Positions 8,553 through 17,386 of a stretch of 64,000 bases of DNA are shown here, piece by piece (position 1 is the first letter of the stretch; the number at the start of each line of letters is the position of its first letter). The notes under the pieces were generated by a model that had not been told where the DNA came from, searched no databases, and saw nothing but the letters and a program-made list of their open reading frames with translations. Position numbers and translations under genes: made by a program. Source of the stretch: Anaerobacterium chartisolvens (lineage in GTDB: Bacteria; Bacillota; Clostridia; Acetivibrionales; DSM-27016); NCBI RefSeq assembly GCF_003337415.1, contig NZ_QPJT01000002.1:15974-79973 (forward strand). Direction: 5' to 3'.

Positions 8553-8729
8553 CTACTTCTTTTTGTCGTGATTTTTATAGCTTGCGCATAGCGTTTCATC
8601 ATAAGGCGCTCCGCTGTCCGATTTTGCGGATGCGCTTACCTGTATTGCATCCAATGTGCATAAATTGTCTTTGTTAGTGTTATAAATACAGCTTCCTACC
8701 GAACACATAATTCTCTGACAAGTTGACAT
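8553..8729 (-). CDS. DUF1540 small cysteine-rich protein
   Basis: A 58-residue protein of the DUF1540 family. Reading the minus strand from the ATG at 8729 gives a conserved cysteine framework: CSVGSCIYN, then LCTLDAIQVSAS, then TLCASY. TAGGAGG lies 8 to 14 bases upstream of the start, and the frame is intact to TAG at 8553. DUF1540 proteins are small, often paired cysteine-rich domains in clostridia and bacilli, probably metal-binding; function is unknown. A second, divergent member is at 28451-28621. Confidence 0.8.
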   Translation of the reverse strand: MSTCQRIMCSVGSCIYNTNKDNLCTLDAIQVSASAKSDSGAPYDETLCASYKNHDKKK

Positions 8730-8804
8730 TTTGATTCAAGCCTCCTATAAAGATTATTTGTTCTCAAGATATATTTTGCTCAGAAAATATGCTTTATATA
8801 TGTA

Positions 8805-8850
8805 AATAAACCGGCAATATGCGGAAATTGAAGCATATCGCCGGTTTATT
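8805..8850. terminator. Long hairpin between two minus-strand genes
   Basis: AATAAACCGGC.ATATGC (8805-8822) pairs with GCATAT.GCCGGTTTATT (8833-8850): 18 bp with one mismatch and a 10-base loop. On the minus strand it follows the membrane-protein gene ending at 8909 and precedes the DUF1540 gene. Confidence 0.65.
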
Positions 8851-8908
8851 ACAAATAACGCGCGTCTTAAGGAAATATATCGTTGCTTTTTTAGTACTCT
8901 GGTTAAAA

Positions 8909-9382
8909 TTAGTAATAATTGCTGAAATCGCGGAAAAAGGTATCTCCTCCGTTAGATATAATGGCGGCAATTAAAATTATATATATAATTATAATCAATA
9001 TGCTAAATCCTATTTTGACTATGGTAGATATTCCATTTAGCTTAAAATATTTCAAGAGATTGTAATAGCACAGGGATATATTTTGAGCGTCATTTTCCAT
9101 CATATATCTCTTCATATTATCCACCGCGTTTAAAAGCTTGACCCCTGCCATTATCATAGGTACTCCATATGCCGCGGTTATTATGCCCAGACATGAAAAG
9201 GCTCCTGCTATTATATCTATAATAGCTCTGAAAGTGGCCCACCCTGTAAAGCTTTTTAAATCACCCATACTCATGTTAATAGAGAAATATTGCTGTCCGG
9301 ACTGCGCGTTTGGGTATTCCGGACTACTGAACTGCTGCGGACTTAATTCATTTTCAAGATCCTTATCGCTGTTGTTTTCCAT
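8909..9382 (-). CDS. Small membrane protein, DUF5362-like
   Basis: A 157-residue protein with a hydrophilic, Gln/Ser-rich N terminus (1-38) and three or four membrane segments: about 48-65 and 68-85 (SCLGIITAAYGVPMIMAGVKLL) and a strongly hydrophobic segment near 125-145. The ISMGDLKS..GWATF lead-in and GVPMIMAGVKLLNAV core resemble DUF5362 proteins, whose role is unknown. AAGGGGGGAT precedes the ATG. It is transcribed alone, away from speE, and a long hairpin follows it. The family call is tentative; the membrane nature is clear. Confidence 0.65.
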   Translation of the reverse strand: MENNSDKDLENELSPQQFSSPEYPNAQSGQQYFSINMSMGDLKSFTGWATFRAIIDIIAGAFSCLGIITAAYGVPMIMAGVKLLNAVDNMKRYMMENDAQNISLCYYNLLKYFKLNGISTIVKIGFSILIIIIYIILIAAIISNGGDTFFRDFSNYY

Positions 9383-9627
9383 AAAACGATCCCCCCTTAT
9401 AAATAGTCATAGGATTTTTTGACAAAAATATTATATCATAACCGACACAGAGTACATAAATAATTTTATTCAATGTGGGCAAATTTTATTTATACTGAAT
9501 ATAAATTTATTTTGACAAAATAAATTTTCCAATTTACAATGATAGTGTTTAAAAATAGAGGTAAAACGGCTTTGTTAGATTGGCCTTGTAAACGGTATAA
9601 AAAATAAATACATTAGGAGTGGATGAT

Positions 9628-10455
9628 ATGGAGCTTTGGTATACTGAATTTCAAACAAAAGGAGTTGGCATAACCTGCAAGACAAAAAAAACGTATCACA
9701 CGGAGAAGACTCAATTTCAGGAAATGGCCCTGATTGAAACGGAGCAATTCGGAAGAATGCTTGTTTTGGACGGTACTGTCCAGACCACTATTGAGGACGA
9801 GTTTGTTTATCACGAAATGATAACCCATGTGCCTTTGTTTACTCATAACAACCCCAAAAAGGCTTTGGTTGTAGGCGGAGGAGACGGCGGGGCCATAAGG
9901 GAAATTTTAAAGCATCCTTCAATTGAAAAGGCTGTTTTATGTGAAATAGACGGAAGGGTGGTAGAGCTGTGCAGGGAATACCTGCCTGAGATAAGCTGCG
10001 CGCTTAGTGACAGCAGGGCGGATGTGCAAATAGCCGACGGTATCAAGTATGTGCAGGAGCATAAGAACGAATTTGATGTAATTATGGTTGATTCTACCGA
10101 TCCTGTGGGTCCGGCGGTAGGATTATTCGCGGTTGATTTTTACAGGGCTATTTATGAGTCTTTGAAGGAGGACGGGATATTTGTGGCGCAGACTGAGTCT
10201 CCTTTTTTCCATAAGGAGCTTATAAAAGGCGTATACAGGGATGTTAAGTCGGTTTTCCCCATAGCAAGGCTTTATACCTGCGCAATTCCTACATACCCCA
10301 GCGGGTACTGGAGCTTTACCATGGGCTCTAAAAAGTATGACCCGATAGAGACAGACACTTCTAAAATTCCTGAGCTTGACACAAAGTATTACTGTGCGGA
10401 TGTTCACAAGGCAGCATTTGCCCTGCCAAGGTTTGCCGCGGAGCTTGTAAAGTGA
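9628..10455 (+). CDS. speE: Spermidine synthase (polyamine aminopropyltransferase)
   Basis: A 275-residue cytosolic enzyme that transfers an aminopropyl group from decarboxylated S-adenosylmethionine to putrescine, giving spermidine. The start at 9628 is preferred: AGGAG at 9615-9619 is 8 bases away and the N terminus [12 protein letters not shown] matches the family. An upstream in-frame GTG at 9619 overlaps the ribosome binding site. Motifs include [16 protein letters not shown] (nucleotide site), the catalytic [10 protein letters not shown] aspartate loop, and YPSGYWSF. It begins a probable operon with aguA (50 bases on) and aguB, so putrescine made from agmatine feeds it directly. No S-adenosylmethionine decarboxylase gene (speD) is in the window. 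Confidence 0.95.
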   Translation: MELWYTEFQTKGVGITCKTKKTYHTEKTQFQEMALIETEQFGRMLVLDGTVQTTIEDEFVYHEMITHVPLFTHNNPKKALVVGGGDGGAIREILKHPSIEKAVLCEIDGRVVELCREYLPEISCALSDSRADVQIADGIKYVQEHKNEFDVIMVDSTDPVGPAVGLFAVDFYRAIYESLKEDGIFVAQTESPFFHKELIKGVYRDVKSVFPIARLYTCAIPTYPSGYWSFTMGSKKYDPIETDTSKIPELDTKYYCADVHKAAFALPRFAAELVK

Positions 10456-10504
10456 TTGTTTTTCTGTTTGCGGGCTTATAAATATAGTGTTTGGGAGGTG
10501 TGGT

Positions 10505-11539
10505 ATGTTTCCGTCGGAATTAGGCTTTGCAATGCCCCCCGAGTGGTCGGAGCACATGGGAACTCTTATGGAATGGCCCATTAAGGAGGCCCTGTGGCCG
10601 GAGCCGTTTGAGGAGGTGCTTGAGGCCTTTGCGAATACTGCCAAAAGTATTGCTCAATTTGAGCCTGTTATTATGATAGCAAGGCCCGAGCTTGCAGAAC
10701 AGGCACAAAGGCTTTGCGGGGGCGGTATAAAAATACTGGAAATGCTGCATGATGATTCGTGGATGCGGGATAATGGGCCGACCTTTGTGATTAACAGCAG
10801 GGGAGAGCTGTCGGGAATAAACTGGAGGTTTAACGCATGGGGGGGAAAATACCCGTTTAATTATGACGACATGGTTGCGTTTAAGGTTTTAAACTGCCTT
10901 GAAATACCATGCTTTGATGCGCCTCTGATTATGGAGGGAGGTTCGATTCATGTAGACGGTGAAGGAACTGTTCTCACTACCGAGCAGTGCCTGTTAAATG
11001 CAAACAGGAATCCTCATATGAATAAAGATCAAATAGAGGACATGCTAAAGAAATATCTTGGAGCCAAAAAGATTATATGGCTAAAGAACGGCTTATACGG
11101 GGATGATACCGACGGACATATAGATAATGTCGCTTGCTTTGCAGGGCCGGGAAAGGTAATTGTGCAGATATCCTCGGATAAAAATAACCCCAATTATGAA
11201 AGATCGGCGGAGAACCTTGAAATTCTTAAAGGCTGTACCGACGCACAAGGGAGATTCCTTGAGATAATAGAAATTGAGCAGCCGGGAGAAGAGCTTTATG
11301 ACGGCGCGTATTTGACACTCAGCTATATAAATTTCTATTTTGTAAACGGAGGTATTATTCTTCCGGTTTTTGGAGGGAAGCACAGTGAAACTGACTCCAA
11401 CGCAAAAAATGTCCTGCAAAGAGCTTTCCCGGACAGAAGGATTGTAGCTGTGGATGGTATGCCTATTGCAAGAGGAGGAGGGAATGTACACTGCATAACC
11501 CAGCAGATGCCGCGGGGAGTGCCCGCAGGAATTTTTTAA
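10505..11539 (+). CDS. aguA: Agmatine deiminase
   Basis: A 344-residue cytosolic hydrolase turning agmatine into N-carbamoylputrescine and ammonia. The start at 10505 has GGGAGG 6 bases upstream; an in-frame start at 10487 lies before that site. The guanidine-modifying fold shows the motifs DDSWMRDNGP, the GHIDN histidine region (about residue 204) and the catalytic cysteine in GGGNVHCITQQ (about Cys330). Length and motifs are typical of bacterial AguA. It is the middle gene of speE-aguA-aguB, a route from agmatine to spermidine. Confidence 0.95.
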   Translation: MFPSELGFAMPPEWSEHMGTLMEWPIKEALWPEPFEEVLEAFANTAKSIAQFEPVIMIARPELAEQAQRLCGGGIKILEMLHDDSWMRDNGPTFVINSRGELSGINWRFNAWGGKYPFNYDDMVAFKVLNCLEIPCFDAPLIMEGGSIHVDGEGTVLTTEQCLLNANRNPHMNKDQIEDMLKKYLGAKKIIWLKNGLYGDDTDGHIDNVACFAGPGKVIVQISSDKNNPNYERSAENLEILKGCTDAQGRFLEIIEIEQPGEELYDGAYLTLSYINFYFVNGGIILPVFGGKHSETDSNAKNVLQRAFPDRRIVAVDGMPIARGGGNVHCITQQMPRGVPAGIF

Positions 11540-11557
11540 AGAAGGGAGGAAGGGCTG

Positions 11558-12436
11558 TTGAAGGTTGTGGTTGCAGCCACACAGATGGAGTGCGGCGCGG
11601 ATACTGATGAAAATATAATGAGGGCTGAGGGGCTTGTTCGTGAGGCCGCTTCAAAGGGCGCTCATATAATAGTTTTGCAGGAGCTTTTTGAGGGGCCTTA
11701 CTTTTGCAGCAGGGAGGACACTGTATGCTATGGCTATGCCGCACCTCTGGAGGAGAACAAGGCTGTACGGCATTTCAAAGCCATTTCAAGGGAGCTCGGG
11801 GTGGTTTTACCCATCAGCTTTTATGAAAGAAAAAACAATGCAAGGTATAATTCAGTGGCGGTGATAGATGCCGACGGAAGCATTCTTGGAGTATACAGAA
11901 AGACACATATTCCATGCGGGCCGGGGTATCAGGAAAAGTTTTACTTTAATCCCGGTGACACAGGCTTTAAGGTGTGGGATACGCGGTATGCAAAAATAGG
12001 GGTGGGAATATGCTGGGATCAGTGGTACCCCGAGACTGCGCGCTGCATGGCCCTGATGGGCGCGGAGCTTCTGCTTTTCCCTACCGCCATAGGCTCAGAG
12101 CCCGAGGACTCGGCCGACGCGGGGGTTGATTCCAAAAACCATTGGCAGATGTGTATGCAGGGACATTCTGCGTGCAACATCATGCCTGTTATTGCTTCCA
12201 ACAGGATCGGAACCGAAGGAGAGGGTCAGACCGCGGTGACCTTTTACGGATCGTCCTTTATTACAAACCACACCGGGGAAAAGGTGGCAGAAGCAGACAG
12301 GAAGTCCAGAGCTGTTCTTACATGGGAATTCGACCTTGATGAAATTGCCGGACACAGAGCCTCGTGGGGAGTATTCAGGGACAGGAGGCCTGAAATGTAC
12401 AGGCAGATATTGACAAGCGACGGCAGTATATTCTAA
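11558..12436 (+). CDS. aguB: N-carbamoylputrescine amidase
   Basis: A 292-residue nitrilase-superfamily amidase that turns N-carbamoylputrescine into putrescine, CO2 and ammonia. The start is TTG at 11558, with GGGAGGAAGGG close upstream and no better ATG. The Glu-Lys-Cys triad is visible: Glu42 in LQELFEG, Lys115 in YRKTHIP and Cys152 in GICWDQWYPE. It follows aguA by 18 bases. An inverted-repeat element starts only 4 bases after its stop codon and may have replaced or supply the operon terminator. Arginine decarboxylase, needed to make agmatine from arginine, is not in this window. Confidence 0.95.
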   Translation: MKVVVAATQMECGADTDENIMRAEGLVREAASKGAHIIVLQELFEGPYFCSREDTVCYGYAAPLEENKAVRHFKAISRELGVVLPISFYERKNNARYNSVAVIDADGSILGVYRKTHIPCGPGYQEKFYFNPGDTGFKVWDTRYAKIGVGICWDQWYPETARCMALMGAELLLFPTAIGSEPEDSADAGVDSKNHWQMCMQGHSACNIMPVIASNRIGTEGEGQTAVTFYGSSFITNHTGEKVAEADRKSRAVLTWEFDLDEIAGHRASWGVFRDRRPEMYRQILTSDGSIF

Positions 12437-12440
12437 AAGC

Positions 12441-12646
12441 TATATAGGATGCAATAAAGATTTTACAAACATGGAGGCTATAATTGCTTACAGAAATTTT
12501 TAATAGCAACGAAAAGACGCCTTGCGGGGAAATGTCTCACGGGTATGTCATCAGGCACTTTTCTTAGATGTATTCCTTACGGGTCAAAAAAAATTTCTTC
12601 CATCAAGTTATATCCTCCATGTAAAATCTTTATTGCTAAATATATA
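12441..12646 (+). mobile_element. Inverted-repeat (MITE-like) element, copy 1
   Basis: A 206-base element without coding capacity. Its ends are imperfect inverted repeats, TATATAGGATGCAATAAAG on the left and CTTTATTGCTAAATATATA on the right, extending inward as ATTTTACA(AAC)ATGGAGG on the left against CCTCCATGTAAAAT on the right. The interior, with an AGAAATTTTT/AAAATTTCT stem and a CGCCT..AGGC hairpin, is nearly identical in copies at 37243 and 42386. It lies 4 bases after aguB and 28 bases before mnmM. Confidence 0.8.
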
Positions 12647-12673
12647 ATTGTGATATAAGGGCGGGCATTGCGT

Positions 12674-13240
12674 ATGGAGGTAATAAAAAATTCACTGGGA
12701 CAGTCCCACGATATAATACGGAGTATTGTTAAAAAGGGAGACAGCGCAATAGATGCAACGGCGGGGAATGGAAATGATACCGCCTTTCTCGCGGAGCTTG
12801 TGGGAGAAGCGGGAATGGTATATTCATTTGACATACAGAGTGAGGCATTGCAAAAAACCGCCGCTCTCCTGGACAAAAGAGGGCTTTCGGAAAGGGCAAC
12901 ACTTATAAGGGACGGGCACCAGAATATGGATCGCTATGTTTCGGGGGATGTGAAGGCCGTAATGTTCAACCTTGGATATCTTCCCGGCGGAGACCACAGC
13001 ATAGGCACAAGAGCCGAAACCACAATACAGGCCGTTGAAAATGGCATGGGGCTTATAGCGGTTGGAGGGATAATATCCGTTGTTGTCTACTACGGGGGAG
13101 ACAGCGGCTTTGATGAGAAGGAAGCGTTTATGAGGTATATACAGGAGATAGACTACAGGCGCTTTAAGGTTATGAAAACGGAATTTGTCAATCAGCCGAA
13201 TTGTCCTCCCATACTTGTTTGCATAGAGAGGCTGAAATGA
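12674..13240 (+). CDS. mnmM: tRNA methyltransferase of the MnmM/YtqB family
   Basis: A 188-residue class I SAM-dependent methyltransferase. The Bacillus homologue YtqB (MnmM) methylates nm5s2U34 to mnm5s2U34 in tRNA, replacing the methyl step of MnmC; that role is known for the family and inferred here. Seen: the SAM motif DATAGNGNDT (about 29-38), the acidic strand end SFDIQ and the family motif NLGYLPGGDH. The start at 12674 is chosen because AAGGGCGGG lies 8 bases upstream; the in-frame TTG at 12668 is too close. Copy 1 of the inverted-repeat element ends 28 bases upstream, so the promoter or leader of this gene is within or next to it. A good terminator follows. Confidence 0.8.
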   Translation: MEVIKNSLGQSHDIIRSIVKKGDSAIDATAGNGNDTAFLAELVGEAGMVYSFDIQSEALQKTAALLDKRGLSERATLIRDGHQNMDRYVSGDVKAVMFNLGYLPGGDHSIGTRAETTIQAVENGMGLIAVGGIISVVVYYGGDSGFDEKEAFMRYIQEIDYRRFKVMKTEFVNQPNCPPILVCIERLK

Positions 13241-13297
13241 AACGGGCTGCTTAAATGGGCGATCGAAAATGATATCCTTTTTTAAGCAGCCTGTTTT
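13239..13297 (+). terminator. Terminator after mnmM
   Basis: AACGGGCTGCTTAAA (13241-13255) pairs with TTTAAGCAGCCTGTT (13281-13295, G-U at one position) across a 25-base loop, followed by TTG and A/T-rich DNA. A further AT-only inverted repeat (13298-13335) follows directly. Confidence 0.7.
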
Positions 13298-13335
13298 GTA
13301 AAAATTTTATAATTTTATATTATAAAAATTTTTAC
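13298..13335. repeat. AT-only inverted repeat upstream of the carboxyltransferase operon
   Basis: GTAAAAATTTTATAAT (13298-13313) and ATTATAAAAATTTTTAC (13319-13335) are inverted copies differing by one extra base. It lies between the mnmM terminator and the promoter region of the carboxyltransferase genes; role unknown. Confidence 0.6.
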
Positions 13336-13455
13336 AAGGAAATTATTGCATAAAGTGCTTAAGTAATATATAATTTTTAGTATAATTAGCACCAGGTGAT
13401 AATATCATATGATAAAAATGCTTATATATAATAAAGAATATGAGGTGTTTTAACA

Positions 13456-15006
13456 ATGGGTAATGCTGACAAAATAAAGGAATTGCATGAGAGAAGAGCC
13501 AAGGTTGCTTTAGGCGGCGGGAGTGCGGGAATTGAAAAGCAGCATAAGGCGGGCAAGATGACTGCAAGGGAAAGAATGACGATGCTTTTTGACGAAGGCA
13601 GCTTTGTTGAGACGGACGCTTATATGGAAACAAGAGGAATAGACTTTGACATGCAGAAGAAAAAGCTTCCGGGAGACGGAGTGGTGACGGGCTATGGTAC
13701 CGTAAACGGGCGGCTTGTATATGCTTCGGCGCAGGACTTTACTGTTATAGGAGGCTCTCTGGGTGAGATGCATGCCAGAAAAATAACAAAGGCAATGGAC
13801 ATGGCTATAAAAATGGGAGCGCCCTTTATATGCATGAATGACTCCGGCGGTGCCAGGGTGCAGGAGGGTGTCGATTCGCTGAGCGGCTATGGAGACATAT
13901 TTTACAGGAACACTCTTGCATCGGGTGTAATACCGCAGATTTCGGTAATAATGGGGCCCTGCGCGGGCGGGGCTGTTTACTCCCCGGCAATTACGGACTT
14001 TATATTCATGGTTGAGAAGACAAGCTATATGTGCATTACGGGACCGGAGATTATAAAATCGGTTACCGGAGAGGCCGTCACCACCGAGCAGCTCGGAGGG
14101 GCTGACATTCATAATTCAGTAAGCGGTGTAGCGCATTTCAAGTACTCAAGCGAGCAGGAATGTATGGATGACATAAAAAGGCTTATAAGCTTTCTTCCCG
14201 ACAATAACCTTACCGATTCACCGGCTTATGCCAATCAAGACGATGTAAACAGAATGTCGGAGAGGCTTAACACGCTGATACCGGAGGAGGCAAGCAAGCC
14301 CTATGACATGAGGGAGGTTATAGGCGAAATTGTTGACGGAGGGGACTTCTTTGAGGTTCAAAAGCATTTTGCACAGAATATACTAATAGGATTCGCAAGA
14401 ATGGATGGAAGCACTATAGGAATAATAGCCAACCAGCCGAGCTTTGCGGCGGGAGTTCTCGATGTGAATTCCGCCGACAAGGCCGCCAGGTTTGTACGTT
14501 TCTGCGATGCGTTTAATATACCTCTTGTCACCTTTACCGATGTGCCGGGCTATCTTCCCGGAGTCGGTCAGGAGCACAGCGGTGTTATAAGGCACGGAGC
14601 AAAGCTGCTGTATGCTTTTTCGGAGGCCACTGTGCCTAAGATAAACATTATTGTAAGAAAAGCATACGGAGGTGCTTATATTGCAATGAACAGCAAGCAC
14701 TTAGGTGCGGATGTAGTGCTGGCATGGCCTGCAGCCGAAATTGCCGTTATGGGGCCCGAGGGGGCGGCAAACCTTATATTCAGAAAGGCAATTTCAGAGG
14801 CGGCGGACCCCGCTGAGGAAAGAAAGAACAAAATACAGGAGTACAGGGACAAGTTTTCCAACCCGTATGTTGCGGCAGCAAGAGGCTATGTGGATGATGT
14901 AATTGAGCCCTCTGAGACAAGGCCCAGAATTATAAATTCACTTCAGATGCTTGCCGGAAAGAGAGAGGGCAGGCCAACCAAGAAGCATGGAAATATACCT
15001 CTTTAG
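13456..15006 (+). CDS. Acyl-CoA carboxyltransferase 12S-type subunit (MmdA/PccB family)
   Basis: A 516-residue subunit with two crotonase-fold halves, the size and layout of the transcarboxylase 12S subunit, MmdA and propionyl-CoA carboxylase beta. It would move CO2 between biotin and an acyl-CoA such as propionyl-CoA/methylmalonyl-CoA. Motifs: MTARERMTMLFDEGSF at the N terminus, NDSGGARVQEG and PCAGGAVYSPA in the N half (oxyanion hole glycines), and DVPGYLPGVGQEH and GGAYIAMNSKHLGAD in the C half. It heads an operon with a biotin carrier (91 bases on) and a 5S-type decarboxylase subunit. No biotin carboxylase and no membrane beta pump subunit is encoded here. The exact acyl-CoA cannot be read from sequence. 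Confidence 0.85.
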   Translation: MGNADKIKELHERRAKVALGGGSAGIEKQHKAGKMTARERMTMLFDEGSFVETDAYMETRGIDFDMQKKKLPGDGVVTGYGTVNGRLVYASAQDFTVIGGSLGEMHARKITKAMDMAIKMGAPFICMNDSGGARVQEGVDSLSGYGDIFYRNTLASGVIPQISVIMGPCAGGAVYSPAITDFIFMVEKTSYMCITGPEIIKSVTGEAVTTEQLGGADIHNSVSGVAHFKYSSEQECMDDIKRLISFLPDNNLTDSPAYANQDDVNRMSERLNTLIPEEASKPYDMREVIGEIVDGGDFFEVQKHFAQNILIGFARMDGSTIGIIANQPSFAAGVLDVNSADKAARFVRFCDAFNIPLVTFTDVPGYLPGVGQEHSGVIRHGAKLLYAFSEATVPKINIIVRKAYGGAYIAMNSKHLGADVVLAWPAAEIAVMGPEGAANLIFRKAISEAADPAEERKNKIQEYRDKFSNPYVAAARGYVDDVIEPSETRPRIINSLQMLAGKREGRPTKKHGNIPL

Positions 15007-15097
15007 GATATATAAATTCAGTGAGTTAATTATATAAAAGCTTTTATTGATACGAAGTAAAACAATAAAATGATACAAAAACAGGAGGATGTGGATT

Positions 15098-15478
15098 ATG
15101 AAAAAATTTCTGATAAAGGTAAACGGAACTCAGTATGAGGTAGAGGTTGAAGAGGTAAAGGCGGAGGTAGCCCCTGCAGAGACAAAGGCTTCCGCTCCTG
15201 CACCGTCGTCTGCTCCTGCACCCGCTCCTAAGCCCGTGGAGGCGCCGACACCTGCACCGGAGGGTGCGGCTTCTGTAAAGGCTCCCATGCCGGGTACAAT
15301 ACTTAAGGTAAACGTGAGTGCCGGGGATACTGTTAAAAAAGGGCAGATACTTTTGGTGCTTGAGGCCATGAAGATGGAAAATGAGATTGTTTCTCCTTCT
15401 GACGGCAAGGTGGCGGCGGTAAATGTTGCCAAGGGCTCGTCGGTCAATGCGGGAGATGTAATGGTGTCTATAGCATAA
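15098..15478 (+). CDS. Biotin carboxyl carrier protein (1.3S-type)
   Basis: A 126-residue biotinyl carrier. Residues 1-25 form a short beta segment, 26-57 an Ala/Pro-rich flexible linker, and 58-126 the biotinyl domain with the acceptor Lys92 in EAMKMENEI. ACAGGAGG lies upstream of the ATG at 15098 with 9-base spacing; an earlier in-frame start at 15089 overlaps that site. It sits between the 12S- and 5S-type genes, whose product lacks its own biotin domain, so it should carry the carboxyl group between their two active sites. Confidence 0.9.
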   Translation: MKKFLIKVNGTQYEVEVEEVKAEVAPAETKASAPAPSSAPAPAPKPVEAPTPAPEGAASVKAPMPGTILKVNVSAGDTVKKGQILLVLEAMKMENEIVSPSDGKVAAVNVAKGSSVNAGDVMVSIA

Positions 15479-15501
15479 GGCAGCCGGAAGGAGGTATTAT
15501 T

Positions 15502-17043
15502 ATGGCAAGGGTTAAAATCACGGAAACGGTTTTAAGAGATGCACACCAGTCTTTAATCGCCACAAGAATGAAGCTTGAGGATATGCTTCCCATATTGGAG
15601 AAGCTTGACGATGTAGGGTATAATTCGCTTGAGGCGTGGGGAGGCGCTACCTTTGACGCATGCCTTAGATTTTTGAACGAGGACCCGTGGGAAAGATTGA
15701 GAAAGATAAGGTCAAGTGTAAAAAAGACAAAGCTCCAGATGCTTCTAAGAGGGCAGAACCTGCTTGGGTACAAGCATTATGCCGACGATGTGGTCGAGTA
15801 TTTTGTACGCAAGGCTATAGCAAACGGAATGGATATAATAAGAATATTTGATGCTTTAAACGATGTTAGAAATCTGGAAACAGCCATAAAGGCCTGCAAA
15901 AAGGAGGGGGGACACGCACAGGGGACGGTTTGCTACACAATAAGCCCGGTGCACACGCTCCAGCATTTTGTAAACGATGCAAAGACATTGGAGGAAATGG
16001 GCGCCGATTCAATTTGCATAAAGGACATGGCGGGATTGCTTATACCATATGAAGCATATGAGCTTGTAAAGGCGATAAAGGAAAATATCAAAATTCCTTT
16101 GCAGATTCATACCCATTATACCAGCGGAGTGGCCTCTATGACATATTTAAAGGCAATAGAGGCGGGAATAGACGTAGTGGACTGCGCTATTTCGCCTATG
16201 GCTATGGGAACGTCCCAGCCTCCGACAGAGCCTCTTGTAGCTACATTAAAGGGAACTCCCTATGATACGGGCTACGATCTCGGCCTTTTGAGTGAAATTG
16301 CAGATTACTTCAGGCCTTTGAAGGACAGCTATGTGCAGAGCGGGCTTTTGGATGTCAAAATGATGGGTGTTGATGTTAACGCACTTATATATCAGGTTCC
16401 GGGAGGTATGCTTTCCAATCTGGTTTCGCAGCTTAAGCAGTCAAATGCCATGGATAAGTATGAGGATGTTCTGAAGGAGGTACCGAGAGTGCGGGAAGAT
16501 TTTGGGTATCCTCCACTTGTAACTCCTACCAGTCAAATAGTTGGGACTCAGGCTGTTTTGAACATTGTAACGGGAGAAAGGTATAAAATGGTTCCAAAGG
16601 AGTCAAAGGCAGTGGTTAAGGGTGAGTACGGAAAAACTCCCGCTCCGGTGCCTGATGCCATTTCAAAGCAGATACTGGGAGAAGAGAAGCCCATAACCTG
16701 CAGGCCCGCAGACTTAATTGCTCCCGAGCTTGACAGCATAAGAGAGCAGATAAAGGAATTTATGGAACAGGATGAGGATGTGCTGTCGTATGCACTGCTG
16801 CCTCAGGTGGCTGAAAAGTTCTTTAAATACCGCAAGGATATGAAAAGCAAGAAGGAAGGCGCACCTGAGGAAAATGCCGGAGAGGCAAACGGAGAGATAC
16901 TGGCTGCCATAACTGCGGCTGTGGCCTCGATGGAGTCTAAGCCGGGATATAATCTTGTTGTAAGGTCTTTTAGACGTGTTCCTCAGACGGCTCCTGTCTG
17001 GAGCACGGCAGGAAGGCTGCAAAGGTTTCAGACCAAGCTGTAG
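15502..17043 (+). CDS. Oxaloacetate decarboxylase alpha/transcarboxylase 5S-type subunit with OadG-like tail
   Basis: A 513-residue subunit that would exchange carboxyl groups between oxaloacetate/pyruvate and biotin. The TIM-barrel part (about 1-300) shows TETVLRDAHQSLIATRM, GGATFDACLRFL, the carbamylated-lysine region SICIKDMAG and the metal-binding IHTHYTSG; the conserved carboxylase domain follows to about 440. Instead of a biotin domain, the last 50 residues (EILAAITAAVASM..., FRRVPQTAPVWSTAGR) resemble the cytosolic tail of gamma/delta subunits of sodium-pump decarboxylases, which helps hold those complexes together. No membrane beta or full gamma subunit is encoded nearby. In line with this, the operon looks like a soluble transcarboxylase. 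It is 23 bases after the biotin carrier gene and ends in a strong terminator. Confidence 0.85.
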   Translation: MARVKITETVLRDAHQSLIATRMKLEDMLPILEKLDDVGYNSLEAWGGATFDACLRFLNEDPWERLRKIRSSVKKTKLQMLLRGQNLLGYKHYADDVVEYFVRKAIANGMDIIRIFDALNDVRNLETAIKACKKEGGHAQGTVCYTISPVHTLQHFVNDAKTLEEMGADSICIKDMAGLLIPYEAYELVKAIKENIKIPLQIHTHYTSGVASMTYLKAIEAGIDVVDCAISPMAMGTSQPPTEPLVATLKGTPYDTGYDLGLLSEIADYFRPLKDSYVQSGLLDVKMMGVDVNALIYQVPGGMLSNLVSQLKQSNAMDKYEDVLKEVPRVREDFGYPPLVTPTSQIVGTQAVLNIVTGERYKMVPKESKAVVKGEYGKTPAPVPDAISKQILGEEKPITCRPADLIAPELDSIREQIKEFMEQDEDVLSYALLPQVAEKFFKYRKDMKSKKEGAPEENAGEANGEILAAITAAVASMESKPGYNLVVRSFRRVPQTAPVWSTAGRLQRFQTKL

Positions 17044-17085
17044 CTTCATTGCATGCCGCTGCCTGAACTAAATATTTATAATTTC

Positions 17086-17129
17086 AAGGCCGTATGACTG
17101 GGAATAAGCCCCAATCATACGGCCTTTTT
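17086..17129 (+). terminator. Terminator of the carboxyltransferase operon
   Basis: AAGGCCGTATGA (17086-17097) pairs perfectly with TCATACGGCCTT (17115-17126), followed by TTT. Confidence 0.9.
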
Positions 17130-17386
17130 GAAGGTATTGGGATTTTTGCATTTTTTATATGGAACGAAAATAGTTTGACTGCCGCAGTTAATAATTTTGC
17201 AGCAGCTTGATTTTTATCCTGCAAAAATGTAATATAGATATATAATACAATTTTTCATACTTCCATGGTATTAGGTTAAATACAAAAAACTCGTATAAAA
17301 AAATGCAGGTAAAGAATAAAAATATTTCTTGTACATATTTTAACCGATATAGGATTATTAAAGTAAATACATAGGAGGACTCTTTA
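17130..17386. other. AT-rich intergenic region
   Basis: No gene-like frame here; a minus-strand frame across it and the next gene has no family resemblance. It should hold the promoter of the DUF4264 gene (for example near TATAGGATTATTAAAG at 17348-17363), but no clear -35/-10 pair with proper spacing stands out. Confidence 0.5.

Noticed and set aside
12441-12646. Element copies as simple rho-independent terminators
   Set aside because: They are over 200 bases, have conserved interiors and repeated termini, and one lies inside an operon. Terminator activity of a part is possible but does not explain the repeat family.
13510-14112. 200-codon minus-strand frame within the carboxyltransferase gene
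   Set aside because: It is the mirror of a strongly conserved coding gene, has no ribosome binding site and no family resemblance.
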